DNA of 64,000 nt from Turnera subulata (taxonomy: Eukaryota > Streptophyta > Magnoliopsida > Malpighiales > Passifloraceae): positions 63,828 to 127,827 of the forward strand of contig JAKUCV010002416.1 in the NCBI GenBank assembly GCA_028386065.3, given 5' to 3'. Numbering within the stretch: position 1 is the stretch's first letter; every line of letters starts with the position of its first letter. Shown one piece after another: positions 1 through 8,528 of the stretch. The notes beneath the pieces are model-generated. The model was not told the DNA's origin. It saw nothing but the letters and a program-made list of their open reading frames with translations, and searched no databases. Made by a program: the position numbers and the translations under genes.

Positions 1-87
1 GTGTTTTTTTTTTTTTTTCCTATGCTTTTAGTGAGTTTTTGATTTGTGGTTGCTTTGGCCAAAGATACTTGTTGGGTAAATAGTATA

Positions 88-323
88 TATAGGGTCCATA
101 CTATTTTAAAAGTACCGTTTGTGGGTCTATACTATTTTTTGTCCTTTTTACGGGTCTGTACTCTTATTTTTCGTCCCTTTTAAGGGTCTCGGGCAGCTCC
201 GCTGATGACGTGGACTGTCCGAGACCCCTAAAAGTGACGAAAAATAAGAGTATAGACCCGTAAAAAGGACAAAAAATAGTACAGACCCCCAAATGGTACT
301 TTTAAAATAGTACGGACCCTATA
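88..323. repeat. Fold-back (long inverted repeat) element, copy 1
   Basis: The stretch reads as a near-perfect hairpin. It opens with TATAGGGTCC and closes with GGACCCTATA, and the arms stay complementary almost to the centre (about 195-225), where a CGGGCAGCTCC / GGACTGTCCG core sits. Each arm is roughly 105 bp. No coding content is seen. The structure fits a MITE or fold-back element, but I could not define a target-site duplication, so the superfamily is open. A second copy lies at 740-971. Confidence 0.8.
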
Positions 324-420
324 ACTTCTCGTCCGGAACTAATAACTCATTATGACCCTTTTCTTGTTCTCGATCGTTTTCTCTAAGGGGTTAGTACAAT
401 GGTTTTTTGCTATTTTTTCA

Positions 421-543
421 AGTTTCGAGATAAGAGTGGAGACTAATACTATCCTTTACATCATGTTGAAATAAGAACGAGGAAAAAAATTTGAACCAAA
501 ACGAGTTCCAAACGAGAAGTTATGGCCATTTTCAAATTTACGG
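421..543. repeat. Direct repeat unit A between the two fold-backs
   Basis: This ~123-bp unit is repeated at 571-689. Shared blocks include GTGGAGACT, TTTGAACCAAAACGAGTTCC and AGAAGTTAT-GCCATTTTC. With the fold-backs on both sides it suggests that the first kilobase is a tandemly organised or self-duplicated repeat and not unique sequence. Confidence 0.75.
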
Positions 544-570
544 CACGAGTTTTATGCTAATTTTTAAAAA

Positions 571-689
571 TTCGAGCTAAGTGTGGAGACTGATACTATT
601 CATTAGACCATGTTAAAAGACGATTGAGGAAAAAATTTGAACCAAAACGAGTTCCGGGCAAGAAGTTATAGCCATTTTCGACTTTACGG
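571..689. repeat. Direct repeat unit B between the two fold-backs
   Basis: Second, slightly diverged copy of the unit at 421-543, same orientation, about 150 bp downstream. It differs by scattered substitutions and short indels. No open reading frame is supported. Confidence 0.75.
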
Positions 690-739
690 TAATTTCCTTA
701 AGGGATAGTATACGAGTTTTTTCCCGAGTAAATCGCATA

Positions 740-971
740 TATAGGGCCCGTGCTATTTTGAAAGTATTGTTTGGGGGTCTGCACTATTTATTGTCCCTTT
801 TACGGGTCTGTAGTCTTATTTTTCGTTCCTTTTAGGGGTCTCGGGCAGCCCCGCTGGTGACATGGACTGCCCGAGACCCCTAAAAGGTACGAAAAATAAG
901 AGTATAGACCCCTAAAAGGGACAAAAAATAGTACAGACCCCCAAACGATACTTTTGAAATAATACAGACCT
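740..971. repeat. Fold-back (long inverted repeat) element, copy 2
   Basis: A diverged copy of the 88-323 hairpin with the same centre (CGGGCAGCCCC / GGACTGCCCG) and arm words such as GGGTCT, ACTATT and AAAAATAAGAGTATAGACCC. Sequence after the hairpin (984-1022) resembles the first 60 bases of the window (20-58), so the window probably begins just past a third copy. It lies about 70 bp upstream of the first helicase pseudo-exon, that is, in intron-like sequence. Confidence 0.75.
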
Positions 972-1039
972 TGTTTTTCTTTTCCATGTTTTTGGTGAGT
1001 TTTTGTTTTGTGCATGGTTGCATGCTGTTTCCTGGTTTT

Positions 1040-2860
1040 GTAGATATTTCATGTCCTATACCACACTGATGATAACGTTTTGTTGGGGGCTCCCAGGGAA
1101 GTAAAACCATATTTGCTGAACTTGCTATACTACGCCTGTTCAACACTCAGCCTGTTTTTTTCTTGTTATGTTATTACTGTTTAACCCTGAAATTTTCTTT
1201 TGTATTTAGTGGCTGCTTCAGATGAACACAACCATTTCTTAGCGTTCCGAAAGAAGCACTATAGATGGTTCTTTGCCAAGTCACATATCCGAACCTATGG
1301 CACACTCTACAGTTTGGCATTGGTTTGCATCAACCGGGCTTGAATAACAAAGACAGATCTCCGGTTGAGGAACTTTTTTGCAAATCACAAGATCCAGGCA
1401 CTTTTCTGTCCCTAAATTGTCAGTTTGCCTCTCTCCGTTACTGGCTAGGTAATATTGTTGTTGTTGATAATTTAATTTGTAGTTAAAATGCAGCAGTATC
1501 TCATATGTTTTCGCATGCTTAAACAAGCACTGTTGAGTTGAAATGCTCTGACTGTATTTTTCATCTCACTTATCATCTAATGTACTTTATCGGGGTCTCT
1601 TTAGTTTCAGTTCCTTATAATTAATTGGAGCTTTCCTCTTTTTGATGTGAAAACGTAAAGTAGTTTGACCGCATTTGATACAGTAATCCAAAATGTATAT
1701 ATATATGTATGAACAACACGCATTCACACTTCCAGCTTCACTGGGTGTCATAGATTAAAAGGATATACTGTACTGATAGCGGACAAACTACTATATATGG
1801 TCAATCCAACCTACTATGGGTTAGATAACAAGGATACTGAAGTTCTGAGCTCTTACTTATCTGGGTAATGATGGTGTTGTTTGATTTGATTATTCCACCT
1901 GCTTTTTGCACCAAAACATGGATATTGGCATGTGATGAATCTGCAACAGCATCATGACCTTTTGTTTTCTGCAGATTAGTGTTGAACACGTTTGAGGATC
2001 TGGAAGACAGTGGATGCATAAAAAAAAAAAAAAATGAAGACCACGTGGATGTTTGGCACGATTGCATCACAATATTACCTTCATCTACACAACAGTTTCA
2101 ATGTTCGGATCAAACATTGGGCCAGAGACATCTCTTGAAGTAGCTCCAAAAACTTTGTTGATACAACATTGTCTTGTTCAACAGCACTTTAGGTCAGTGC
2201 TCTAATAATTATCCTTTATCAGGTGTTTGTCGGGTGCTTGTGAATATGATGAACTTCCAGTGCGGCATAATGAGGTACTTCTTGCTTCCTTGCCATTCGA
2301 ACGTCACAACATCAAATTTATGCAATTCGAGCATCGCAACATCAAATTTAAGCAACTGCCTTGTCTTGCAACATGTGCGTATAATACTGCTCAATGCTCA
2401 TCGTTTTGATTTATTATTACTATTCTGTCAAACCAACTTTTTTGGTCCATAAGTTTATATTTTAAGCTTCAGTACGAGTTGTTTATTTCACAGTGGACTG
2501 CCCTGTATTGCTATCCGGATTCTAAAATGTTGTAGCACCTTGGAAGGGAGTGGAACAAAGGAAAAATTCACTTATTTGTTTTTTTTGTTACATTGAGAAT
2601 CTTAATCTAAATGCTAAACTAATCAACATTGTCGGGTTCGAATCCACAACCACTAACCCCACAAACCGTTGGAGTCGCGGGCAAATTCACTTTTTTTTTA
2701 CCTATATTTGGCTGTGTAAATTTAACATATACCACTTTTTGGGTTGACTGTTGCAGGAAAAGTACAATAGTGCATTGTCTCAGAAGGTCAGATATATGGT
2801 GTACCAGCTACCAAAATTCAAAGCGAAGTTGTAATTCATCTATCAACTTGCAAACTTGGC
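1040..2860 (+). pseudogene. DExH14: Decayed 3' half of a DExH14/ASCC3-like Ski2-type RNA helicase gene
   Basis: Pieces match, in order, the second helicase cassette and Sec63 region of the plant two-cassette helicase related to ASCC3 and Brr2. A Walker A exon lies at about 1040-1160 (FHVLYHTDDNVLLGAP, then after a frameshift SKTIFAELAILRLFNTQP). The exon at 1207-1415 reads HTLQFGIGLH..GLN.KDRS.VEELF. Then come YYGL..LSSYL (about 1800-1866), TFEDLEDSGC (about 1990-2020), GTIASQYYL (2056 on), ACEYDELPVRHNE followed by a GT donor (2221-2273), and YNSALSQKVRY after TTGCAG (2753 on). It retains introns, so it is not a processed copy. Breaks include a TAG where EALQMVL is expected (about 1262), frameshifts near 1095, 1380 and 2080, and loss of the segments between motif I and motif IV and around motifs V-VI. 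A solo LTR follows at 2866. Assignment rests on remembered family motifs. Confidence 0.78.
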
Positions 2861-2865
2861 ATCAT

Positions 2866-3742
2866 TGATACGGCAACAGCCCTAGAATCCACTAGTTCCA
2901 CCTCCGTAACTATCTGATTGTCCCGATCGTCAATCTCAATCAAACTCGCCGAGTAAGTCTCCTTCACCTTCTAATCTCTGCACCGGATTAGACAACAAAG
3001 AAGTACAAACACAACAAAGGGTTTTACCAATTCTATTCTTTACCTCCTAGACTCAATTAAGGAATAGGCAACAAAGGGATTAGAATCACAAGGAATTGAA
3101 TAAACGCCACAAGTAAGAACTTGATAAGTAAACTCAAACCCTAATATAAAATCAAGAGAATCCACTCTCAATTACGATTGAATCCACAATCAAAGAAAAC
3201 CTCAATGGGCAATTTTATTATCAATAACTTGGACTTTGTAACTAGATTAAAATAAAAGACTTTATGTCACTATTCACGCGGGTACTATTCACGTGAATAG
3301 TAACCGTAAATAGACTAGGTTTAAAACTGAGCCCACATAACTTGGACACTAATTAAAACCTTTACAAATAAAACCCAAATAACTTAAAATACTAAAAGCC
3401 CATGTTTAATTCTAACCGAATTTCCGGACAGAATCTGTCCGTCGACTTCAAGCGCCTTTTAGTAAAGGCAAACGGACGATTCAGCTTCTGGCCTCAACAT
3501 AAAAGTTGTAGATCATCGTCTTATCTTTCCAGAGAGTCCAAGATCGCAGCAATCCGAGTTGTAGAGCTCGAGATATGAATTTATTCCCGATACTGCACGA
3601 TCCAGGAATTTCTGCACACGTTCTTTGCGTCCTTCGCTTTGATGTCCAACTCTTCCTGAAATTCTTGTGAAACCGATGCTCCTCTTTGATGCCTCTAAAG
3701 ATAACCTTGCCATATCCAATCATGCCTAGGTGATTTGCATCA
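2866..3742 (-). mobile_element. Solo LTR of a Ty3/gypsy element, minus strand
   Basis: On the plus strand it starts TGATACGGCAACAGCC and ends TAGGTGATTTGCATCA. That is the reverse complement of an LTR running TGATGCAA...GCCGTATCA, the same ends as the LTRs of the nested element at 6713-12181. ATCAT flanks both sides (2861-2865 and 3743-3747), a perfect 5-bp target-site duplication. No internal element sequence remains, so it most likely arose by recombination between two LTRs. Inner stretches are clearly related to the 6713 LTR (for example ACAGAATCTGTCC and the GAGCTCTACAACTCGGATTGC region) but have diverged. A 20-bp perfect palindrome with a CACGTG core lies at 3283-3302. Confidence 0.92.
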
Positions 3743-3978
3743 ATCATAGATATAGGTACCAGACAATACAAGTTTATTTCCAACTCAAATTTCAGTGAAT
3801 ATGAGAACAGCTCTTAGTAATACCTGTGTATTCGGAATTTACAGCTTCCAAGAACTATGTACAGAAAGCACCGATAAGAAACTGTGAGATATTTACAAAG
3901 CAGCTTCCTTAGCAGCAAGTATATGTAGTGCACTTTTTGTATTTACCCACCTCTACCTCTTAACTTACATCAACAAGT
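3743..3978. other. Unassigned sequence
   Basis: Sequence between the solo LTR and the LINE 3' end. I see no convincing coding exon, repeat or RNA gene here. Confidence 0.5.
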
Positions 3979-4400
3979 TTTTTTTTTTTAAAGGAAGCTG
4001 CCTCAAAGGCATTCATTAATTTAGAAATTGAAAGATCTACAATCAGATATCAACAAGTCCCAGATATAAGTTGACCATACTTTTCGCTCATTACAACATT
4101 TCGCAAGTTCCGCTACTTTGTTACTGACAAAATTTGGGAGTCCGTTTCAACAATTTGGGAGATGGATTTTTCCTTTGCAAGGAGTTAAACATTCCTGACA
4201 GCCAACATTTCCAGCATCAAGGGATCTGCACAGTGTGGAATTATTTCTGCAGAAGCTGCTAAAAAAGTTCCATCATGTCTTCTAAACACTGCCCCAATGC
4301 CACCAAGTTTCCCTCTATCAAAAACTGCTCCATCAATATTTATCTTAACTACTCCAGCTAAGGGGGGTTTCCAATTCCTCAGTTGAGAGGGTTGTGGCCC
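3979..4400 (-). mobile_element. 5'-truncated LINE 3' end: RNase H domain remnant and poly-A tail
   Basis: Read on the minus strand, about 4400 to 4022 gives an RNase H (RVT_3-type) domain as found at the C-terminus of plant L1-type LINE ORF2. It starts WKPPLAGVVKINIDGAVF, then GGIGAVFRRHDGTFLAAS, an ETDSQ motif carrying a catalytic Asp, and ends NKVAELAK...VWSTYIWDLL before a TAA at 4022-4024. A short 3' tail ends in 13 A residues (T13 on the plus strand at about 3979). At least one in-frame stop lies after LAVRN, so it is dead. The poly-A and missing 5' part fit ordinary 5' truncation during target-primed insertion. Confidence 0.75.
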
Positions 4401-4427
4401 GGCGCCAACAGAGTGTGCATTTTCCCT

Positions 4428-5130
4428 CCTAACTTATTTATTTTTATCCTCTCACTTTTTACCTATAAATACCCCCTTCATTCATCACATTTCTACCTTT
4501 GATCACCCATCATAATCTCACTCTCTCTTCATTCCTACACACCCTCTCTTAAGCTCCCTTCATTATTGTTGTAATTATATTATTTCTCCGTAATATTACC
4601 ATCAAAAGTGTTTTATTACAAAGGTGTATTATTACCATCAAGTTAATATTACTACCATCAAGGTGCATTTCATCTTCATTTTTACTTGTTGTAAATAAAT
4701 TATGGTGAATGTCATTGTTACCATCTAGTAAAACTGATTTTTACCGTACCCGAATTTACCTCTAGTAAATATTTTACCCCCTACACCAAACTTTCACATG
4801 GATTTTTCCATCTACCTATCTACCTTAATTGTCTTCATCTTTATTACCTAAATCTATGCGATTTTATTCTTATTATCCAACCTAACTTATTTGTTTTTAT
4901 CATCCTATTTTTCACCTATAAATACCCCCTCCATTCATCACATTTCTACCTTTGATCACCCATCATAATCTCACTCTCTCTTCATTCCTACACACCCTCT
5001 CTTAAGCTCCCTTCATCATTGTTGTAATTATATCATTTCTCTATTTGTAATATTACCATCAAAAGTGTATTATTACAAAGGTGTATTATTACCATCAAGT
5101 TAATATTACTACCATCAAGGTGCATTTCAC
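4428..5130 (+). repeat. Two ~250-bp direct repeats, each with a TATA box, period 453 bp
   Basis: Units 4428-4675 and 4881-5130 are nearly identical. Each carries CCTATAAATACCCC (TATA boxes at 4464-4471 and 4917-4924), then TTCATTCATCACATTTCTACC, TCACTCTCTCTTCATTCC and ACCATCAAGTTAATATTAC. A ~205-bp spacer separates them. The arrangement resembles the LTRs of a miniature retrotransposon (TRIM) or a tandem duplication of a promoter-like segment. I could not identify TG/CA ends, a primer-binding site or a target duplication, so the class is unresolved. The spacer resembles 25615-25790, which makes it a dispersed repeat. Confidence 0.65.
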
Positions 5131-5316
5131 CTTTATTTATTTATTTTTTATAACCATTTCACCTTTATTTTTACAACAAGAGGAACCAGAAAGTTGTTTT
5201 AAGGAAAGCCTACAACTCTCTCCTCTCGGCGGCTCTCTCAACTTTTCAATCCATCGACTCCACCAACCACCAATGACAGGACACAAGAAGCACCACCACA
5301 AGCGCAAGGGGATTCC

Positions 5317-5564
5317 AAACAGAGTGAAGAGGTAGTAGAATCGTACATCTGATGGTCTAGCAAATCCAACACCGTTGCAAATCCAGCCCCACATAGACCA
5401 CAAACGAAGTTTGGCTGCATAGGAGGAAGGGGGCAGCTAGAGCAACAGGTGGTGGGGGAGGATTGTGGTCTATGTGGGGCTGGATTTGCGACGGTGTTAG
5501 ATTTCGATGTGCATCTACTGCTAGACCATCAGATGTACAATTCTACTACCTCTCCACTCTGTTT
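5317..5564. repeat. Inverted duplication of a C2H2 zinc-finger sequence
   Basis: The left arm (5317-5403, 87 nt) is the reverse complement of the right arm (5463-5564, 102 nt) with only a few mismatches and one 15-nt indel, around a 59-nt loop. The right arm on the plus strand encodes a C-X2-C-X12-H-X4-H pattern (CGLCGAGF...DVHLLLDH). The left arm read on the minus strand encodes the same peptide minus five codons, which removes the first zinc-ligand histidine. Transcription across it would give an ~87-bp RNA hairpin derived from a protein-coding sequence. Confidence 0.85.
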
Positions 5565-5722
5565 GTTTTTTTGCTCTTTCAAGTATGTATATCCTAATCG
5601 ATGGTCATTTGTCTTAGTTAAGGTTAGTTGTTTCTCACTTGTTCTTTCCCTATCTATGCATGTTTTCTTTGAACATCCATCTGTATGCCAAGCTATAGAT
5701 TGTGCATCTCTACCTTTCTTGG
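5449..5722 (+). pseudogene. Possible C2H2 zinc-finger coding fragment, cut by a gypsy insertion
   Basis: An open frame from the ATG at 5449 starts MVGEDCGLCGAGF and contains one C2H2-like finger (Cys-X2-Cys, Phe three residues on, His-X4-His). It then runs through hydrophobic, low-information sequence into the 5' LTR of the gypsy element at 5723. No second finger or conserved partner domain is seen, and the finger lies in the right arm of the inverted repeat. It could be a genuine gene fragment or chance coding in a repeat arm. I do not claim an expressed gene. Confidence 0.3.
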
Positions 5723-6646
5723 TGATGCGGACATGGATGCGGACACTCAAGGAGCAGCTGGCGAGTTGGTGTTGCCCACAGGTCCAATTACACTGGCTCG
5801 ATCCAAAAAAGATAAAAGATCAATTGCAACGACAAGTTCAAGCATTACTCAATCTTGAGTTGCAAGAAGAGCGAGTAATTAAGCTTGGAGAGAAGCTGAA
5901 ACAGAAGCCCATCAATTTGCTATCGATTAAGGAGTAATTGACTCAAGAGCACAAGTGGAGCCCAGTCGACATCAGCCCATACACCATAGGCCATGTCGAC
6001 ATATCAGTAGTATTATTATTAGGGTTGTTTTTATTATGTTGGGTCAAGTCCATTATTAATTAATTGATTAATGTGGGCTTTAGTTATTTGGGGTTTTCAC
6101 TGTAAGGTTTTAATTAGTGTCCAAGTTATGTGGGCTCAATTAAAATCCTAGTCCATTTAGTAATAAGAGGAGGCGGCACATTAGGGTTAAAGGAAGAAAA
6201 CCAATTCTTTTAGGACTAAAGATGAGGTGGCCGACTTTGGCACCTATGTGGTCGACTTTAGGGTGAATTTGTCTCGTATAAATAGAGTCTCAGGGGTTCA
6301 TTGTTAGACAGAATATTGAAGAAATAAAAAGTTTAGAAAAGCTTTAATATTCTCACCTAAAGAGAGGAGTCTCTTTGCTTGTTTTTATTTTAGGGATTTG
6401 CTAACAATTGCAGGTAGTGATATTTGCCAATGTGATTCATATTCCTTTGTGTTTTGATTCTTTGTTGTCTAACACCGAGAGATTAGGAGGTGGAGGGACT
6501 ATCGCGTCCATCTGTTGCCTAGCACGGATTGTTAGGAGGTGAAGAACAACGGCGCATAAAGCGTGCACGATTGGTGGTGATTTGAGATCGGGACAATCTT
6601 AGATACGAAGGTGCCTCTAGGGCCGGCTAGGTGTGTTGTCGTATCA
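5723..6646 (+). repeat. 5' LTR of the outer gypsy element
   Basis: This 924-bp LTR differs from its 865-bp partner mainly by a ~58-bp stretch (about 5810-5868) absent from the 3' copy, plus scattered substitutions. The beginning continues the pol frame (PTGPIT-ARSK), so U3 encodes the C-terminal tail of the polyprotein in the intact family. TATA-like CGTATAAATAGAG lies at about 6274-6286. Confidence 0.93.
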
Positions 6647-6650
6647 ATTT

Positions 6651-6664
6651 TGGTAGTAGAGCTC
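6651..6664 (+). promoter_or_regulatory. Primer-binding site of the outer gypsy element
   Basis: TGGTAGTAGAGCTC starts four bases after the 5' LTR end. It resembles the plant initiator-Met-type site (TGGTATCAGAGC) with substitutions. This is the minus-strand primer site for reverse transcription. Confidence 0.55.
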
Positions 6665-6712
6665 AGGTTATCAAATCAATCAACTATCCTTTAATTTTTT
6701 TTTGTGTTATTT

Positions 6713-7772
6713 TGATGCAAGTCACCTAGGCGAATTTGGAAACTTGAAGAATGATGCACGCCAAGGCGACCATGGAGGATGCAATGGTGTCAAGCATGGA
6801 ATTTGGATCTATTCTAACAAGCTCAAAGTTCACCATCATAAACTTACTTTCAGATTCAAGTCCAAAATTTGATCTCACAAGAAATTTAAGAAGAGATGGA
6901 GATTAAAGTCGAGAACGCGAAGAACTCGCGCGGAAATTCCTGGAGCGTGCAGTCTCGGAAATAAATTTATATCTCGAGCTCTACAACTCGGATTGCTATG
7001 ATCTTAGACTCTCTGGAAAGATAAGATGAGGATCTACAACTTGTATGTTGAGCCCAGAAGCTGAATCTGCCGTTGTCTTTACTTAAAATGCATTTGAAGT
7101 AGACGGACAGAATCTGTCCGACAATTCAGTTTTGTCTTTTTTTTTTAATTTGGGTCAAGTCCATGTAATTGGGTTTAATTATTGTGGGTTTTAGTTAATT
7201 AGTTTGGGTAAATGTTGTTTGGGTTTATTTGAGTTCGATTCCATGTTGGATTCAATTAATTTAAAACCTAGTTGTCTTTGGGTTAGATTAGGTGTCAAAC
7301 TTGGAGACAAAGTCAAAATCCAATTTGACTAGGATTTGGGATTGATGCCGAAATTAGGGTTAGGGATTAGTATAAATAGGACCTTTTCTATTGTTATTTC
7401 ACACAGACTATTTTTGAGAGAATAAAATTGCCTTTGAGGTTTTCTTTGATTGTGGATTCAATCGTGATCGAGAGTGGATTCTCTTGGTTTTATATTAGGG
7501 TTTGAGTTTACTTATCAAGTTTCTTGCTTGTGGCGTTTATTCAATTCCTTGTGATTCTAATCCCTTTGTTGCCTATTCCTTAATTGAGTCTAGGAGGTGA
7601 AGAATAGAATTACAAAAACCTTTGTTGTGTATCTACTTCTTTGTTGTCTAATCCGTGCAGAGATTAGGAGGTGAAGGAGACTTACACGGCGAGTTTGATT
7701 GAGATTGACGATTGGGACAATCAGATAGTTACGGAGGTGGAACTAGTGGATTCTAGGGCTGTTGCCGTATCA
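6713..7772 (+). repeat. 5' LTR of the nested gypsy element
   Basis: This 1060-bp LTR is nearly identical by eye to 11125-12181 (1057 bp). It holds a TATA-like GTATAAATAGGACC at about 7370-7383 and the same terminal words as the minus-strand solo LTR at 2866-3742. The end region (AGATTAGGAGGTGAAGGAGAC) also resembles the outer element's LTR end, showing the two families are related. Confidence 0.93.
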
Positions 7773-7777
7773 TCTTT

Positions 7778-7789
7778 TGGTAGCGAAGC
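7778..7789 (+). promoter_or_regulatory. Primer-binding site of the nested gypsy element
   Basis: TGGTAGCGAAGC begins five bases after the LTR end, in the expected position. It is a diverged initiator-Met-like site. Confidence 0.5.
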
Positions 7790-7859
7790 TGAGGTTTCAA
7801 TCAATCATATCCTTTGTGTTTGTGTTTTAATTTAATCGTGGCCTTTCAATTTCTGTTCT

Positions 7860-8528
7860 TTGTTTAGTTTTGTCGATTTATAAAAAAAAAAAAAATTGTC
7901 GAGTTACTGTTTATCGAGTACTGTTCATAGTTACTGTTCACCGACTACTGTTCACAAAAAAAAAAGAAAGAGTTGAAAGACGACTTGGTTGTTGTGTTGG
8001 AATTGCAATTGTGGCCTTTGGATTGCAAGATTATCAAGTGTTTCTTGCAGGGAATTTTATTGATTGATTGTTGATTGTGAATTGATTGATTGAAAACAAG
8101 GAAAAGTTGGATTATTTGCTGTTTTGGAATCGATTTCTGCAGGAGAAGATTGCTGCCGGATTATTTCTTTTGTTGAGTTCGATTTGAGCTTTCTTTGGGT
8201 GTTGGGTGATTGTTGTTTCATAATTGCTCAATTGTGCAAATAATCTTTCACATACATATCCTTGTTCTTGTGTGCGATTTCTCTTGCTTTGTGGAGTCGA
8301 ATTGCCTCTAGAATTGGTAGCCTATCGTTCTTTCTTTAGGTTTCTTTGATTCCTTTGAATTAATTGCTGCTGGTTGGTTGCTTGATTTTGTTTATTTGAA
8401 CCTAACATAAAAAATTGAAGCAGAATCAAGAGTGGTAAGAGGCTGAGAGTTCATTAACTGCCAACAAACATGAGAGACACACGTGAGGAGTTTTATTACT
8501 AACAAATTTCTTGTTAGTTTCTGTTACA
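7860..8528 (+). other. Leader (untranslated) of the nested element
   Basis: The sequence between primer site and gag has no supported gene. It carries short repeats of the TACTGTTCA type around 7900-7950, and similar words recur in the outer leader near 12230. Confidence 0.55.

Noticed and set aside
3969..4055. ATCAACAAG direct repeats around a poly-T stretch as a target duplication of a ~70-bp retroposon
   Set aside because: The RNase H reading continues across the right-hand copy to a stop at 4022 and then to the poly-A, so the right-hand ATCAACAAG lies inside LINE coding sequence and the match is coincidental.
5449..5937. Full 162-residue frame as a single gene
   Set aside because: From 5723 the frame is inside a gypsy LTR, bounded by a target duplication, so the C-terminal half is transposon sequence.
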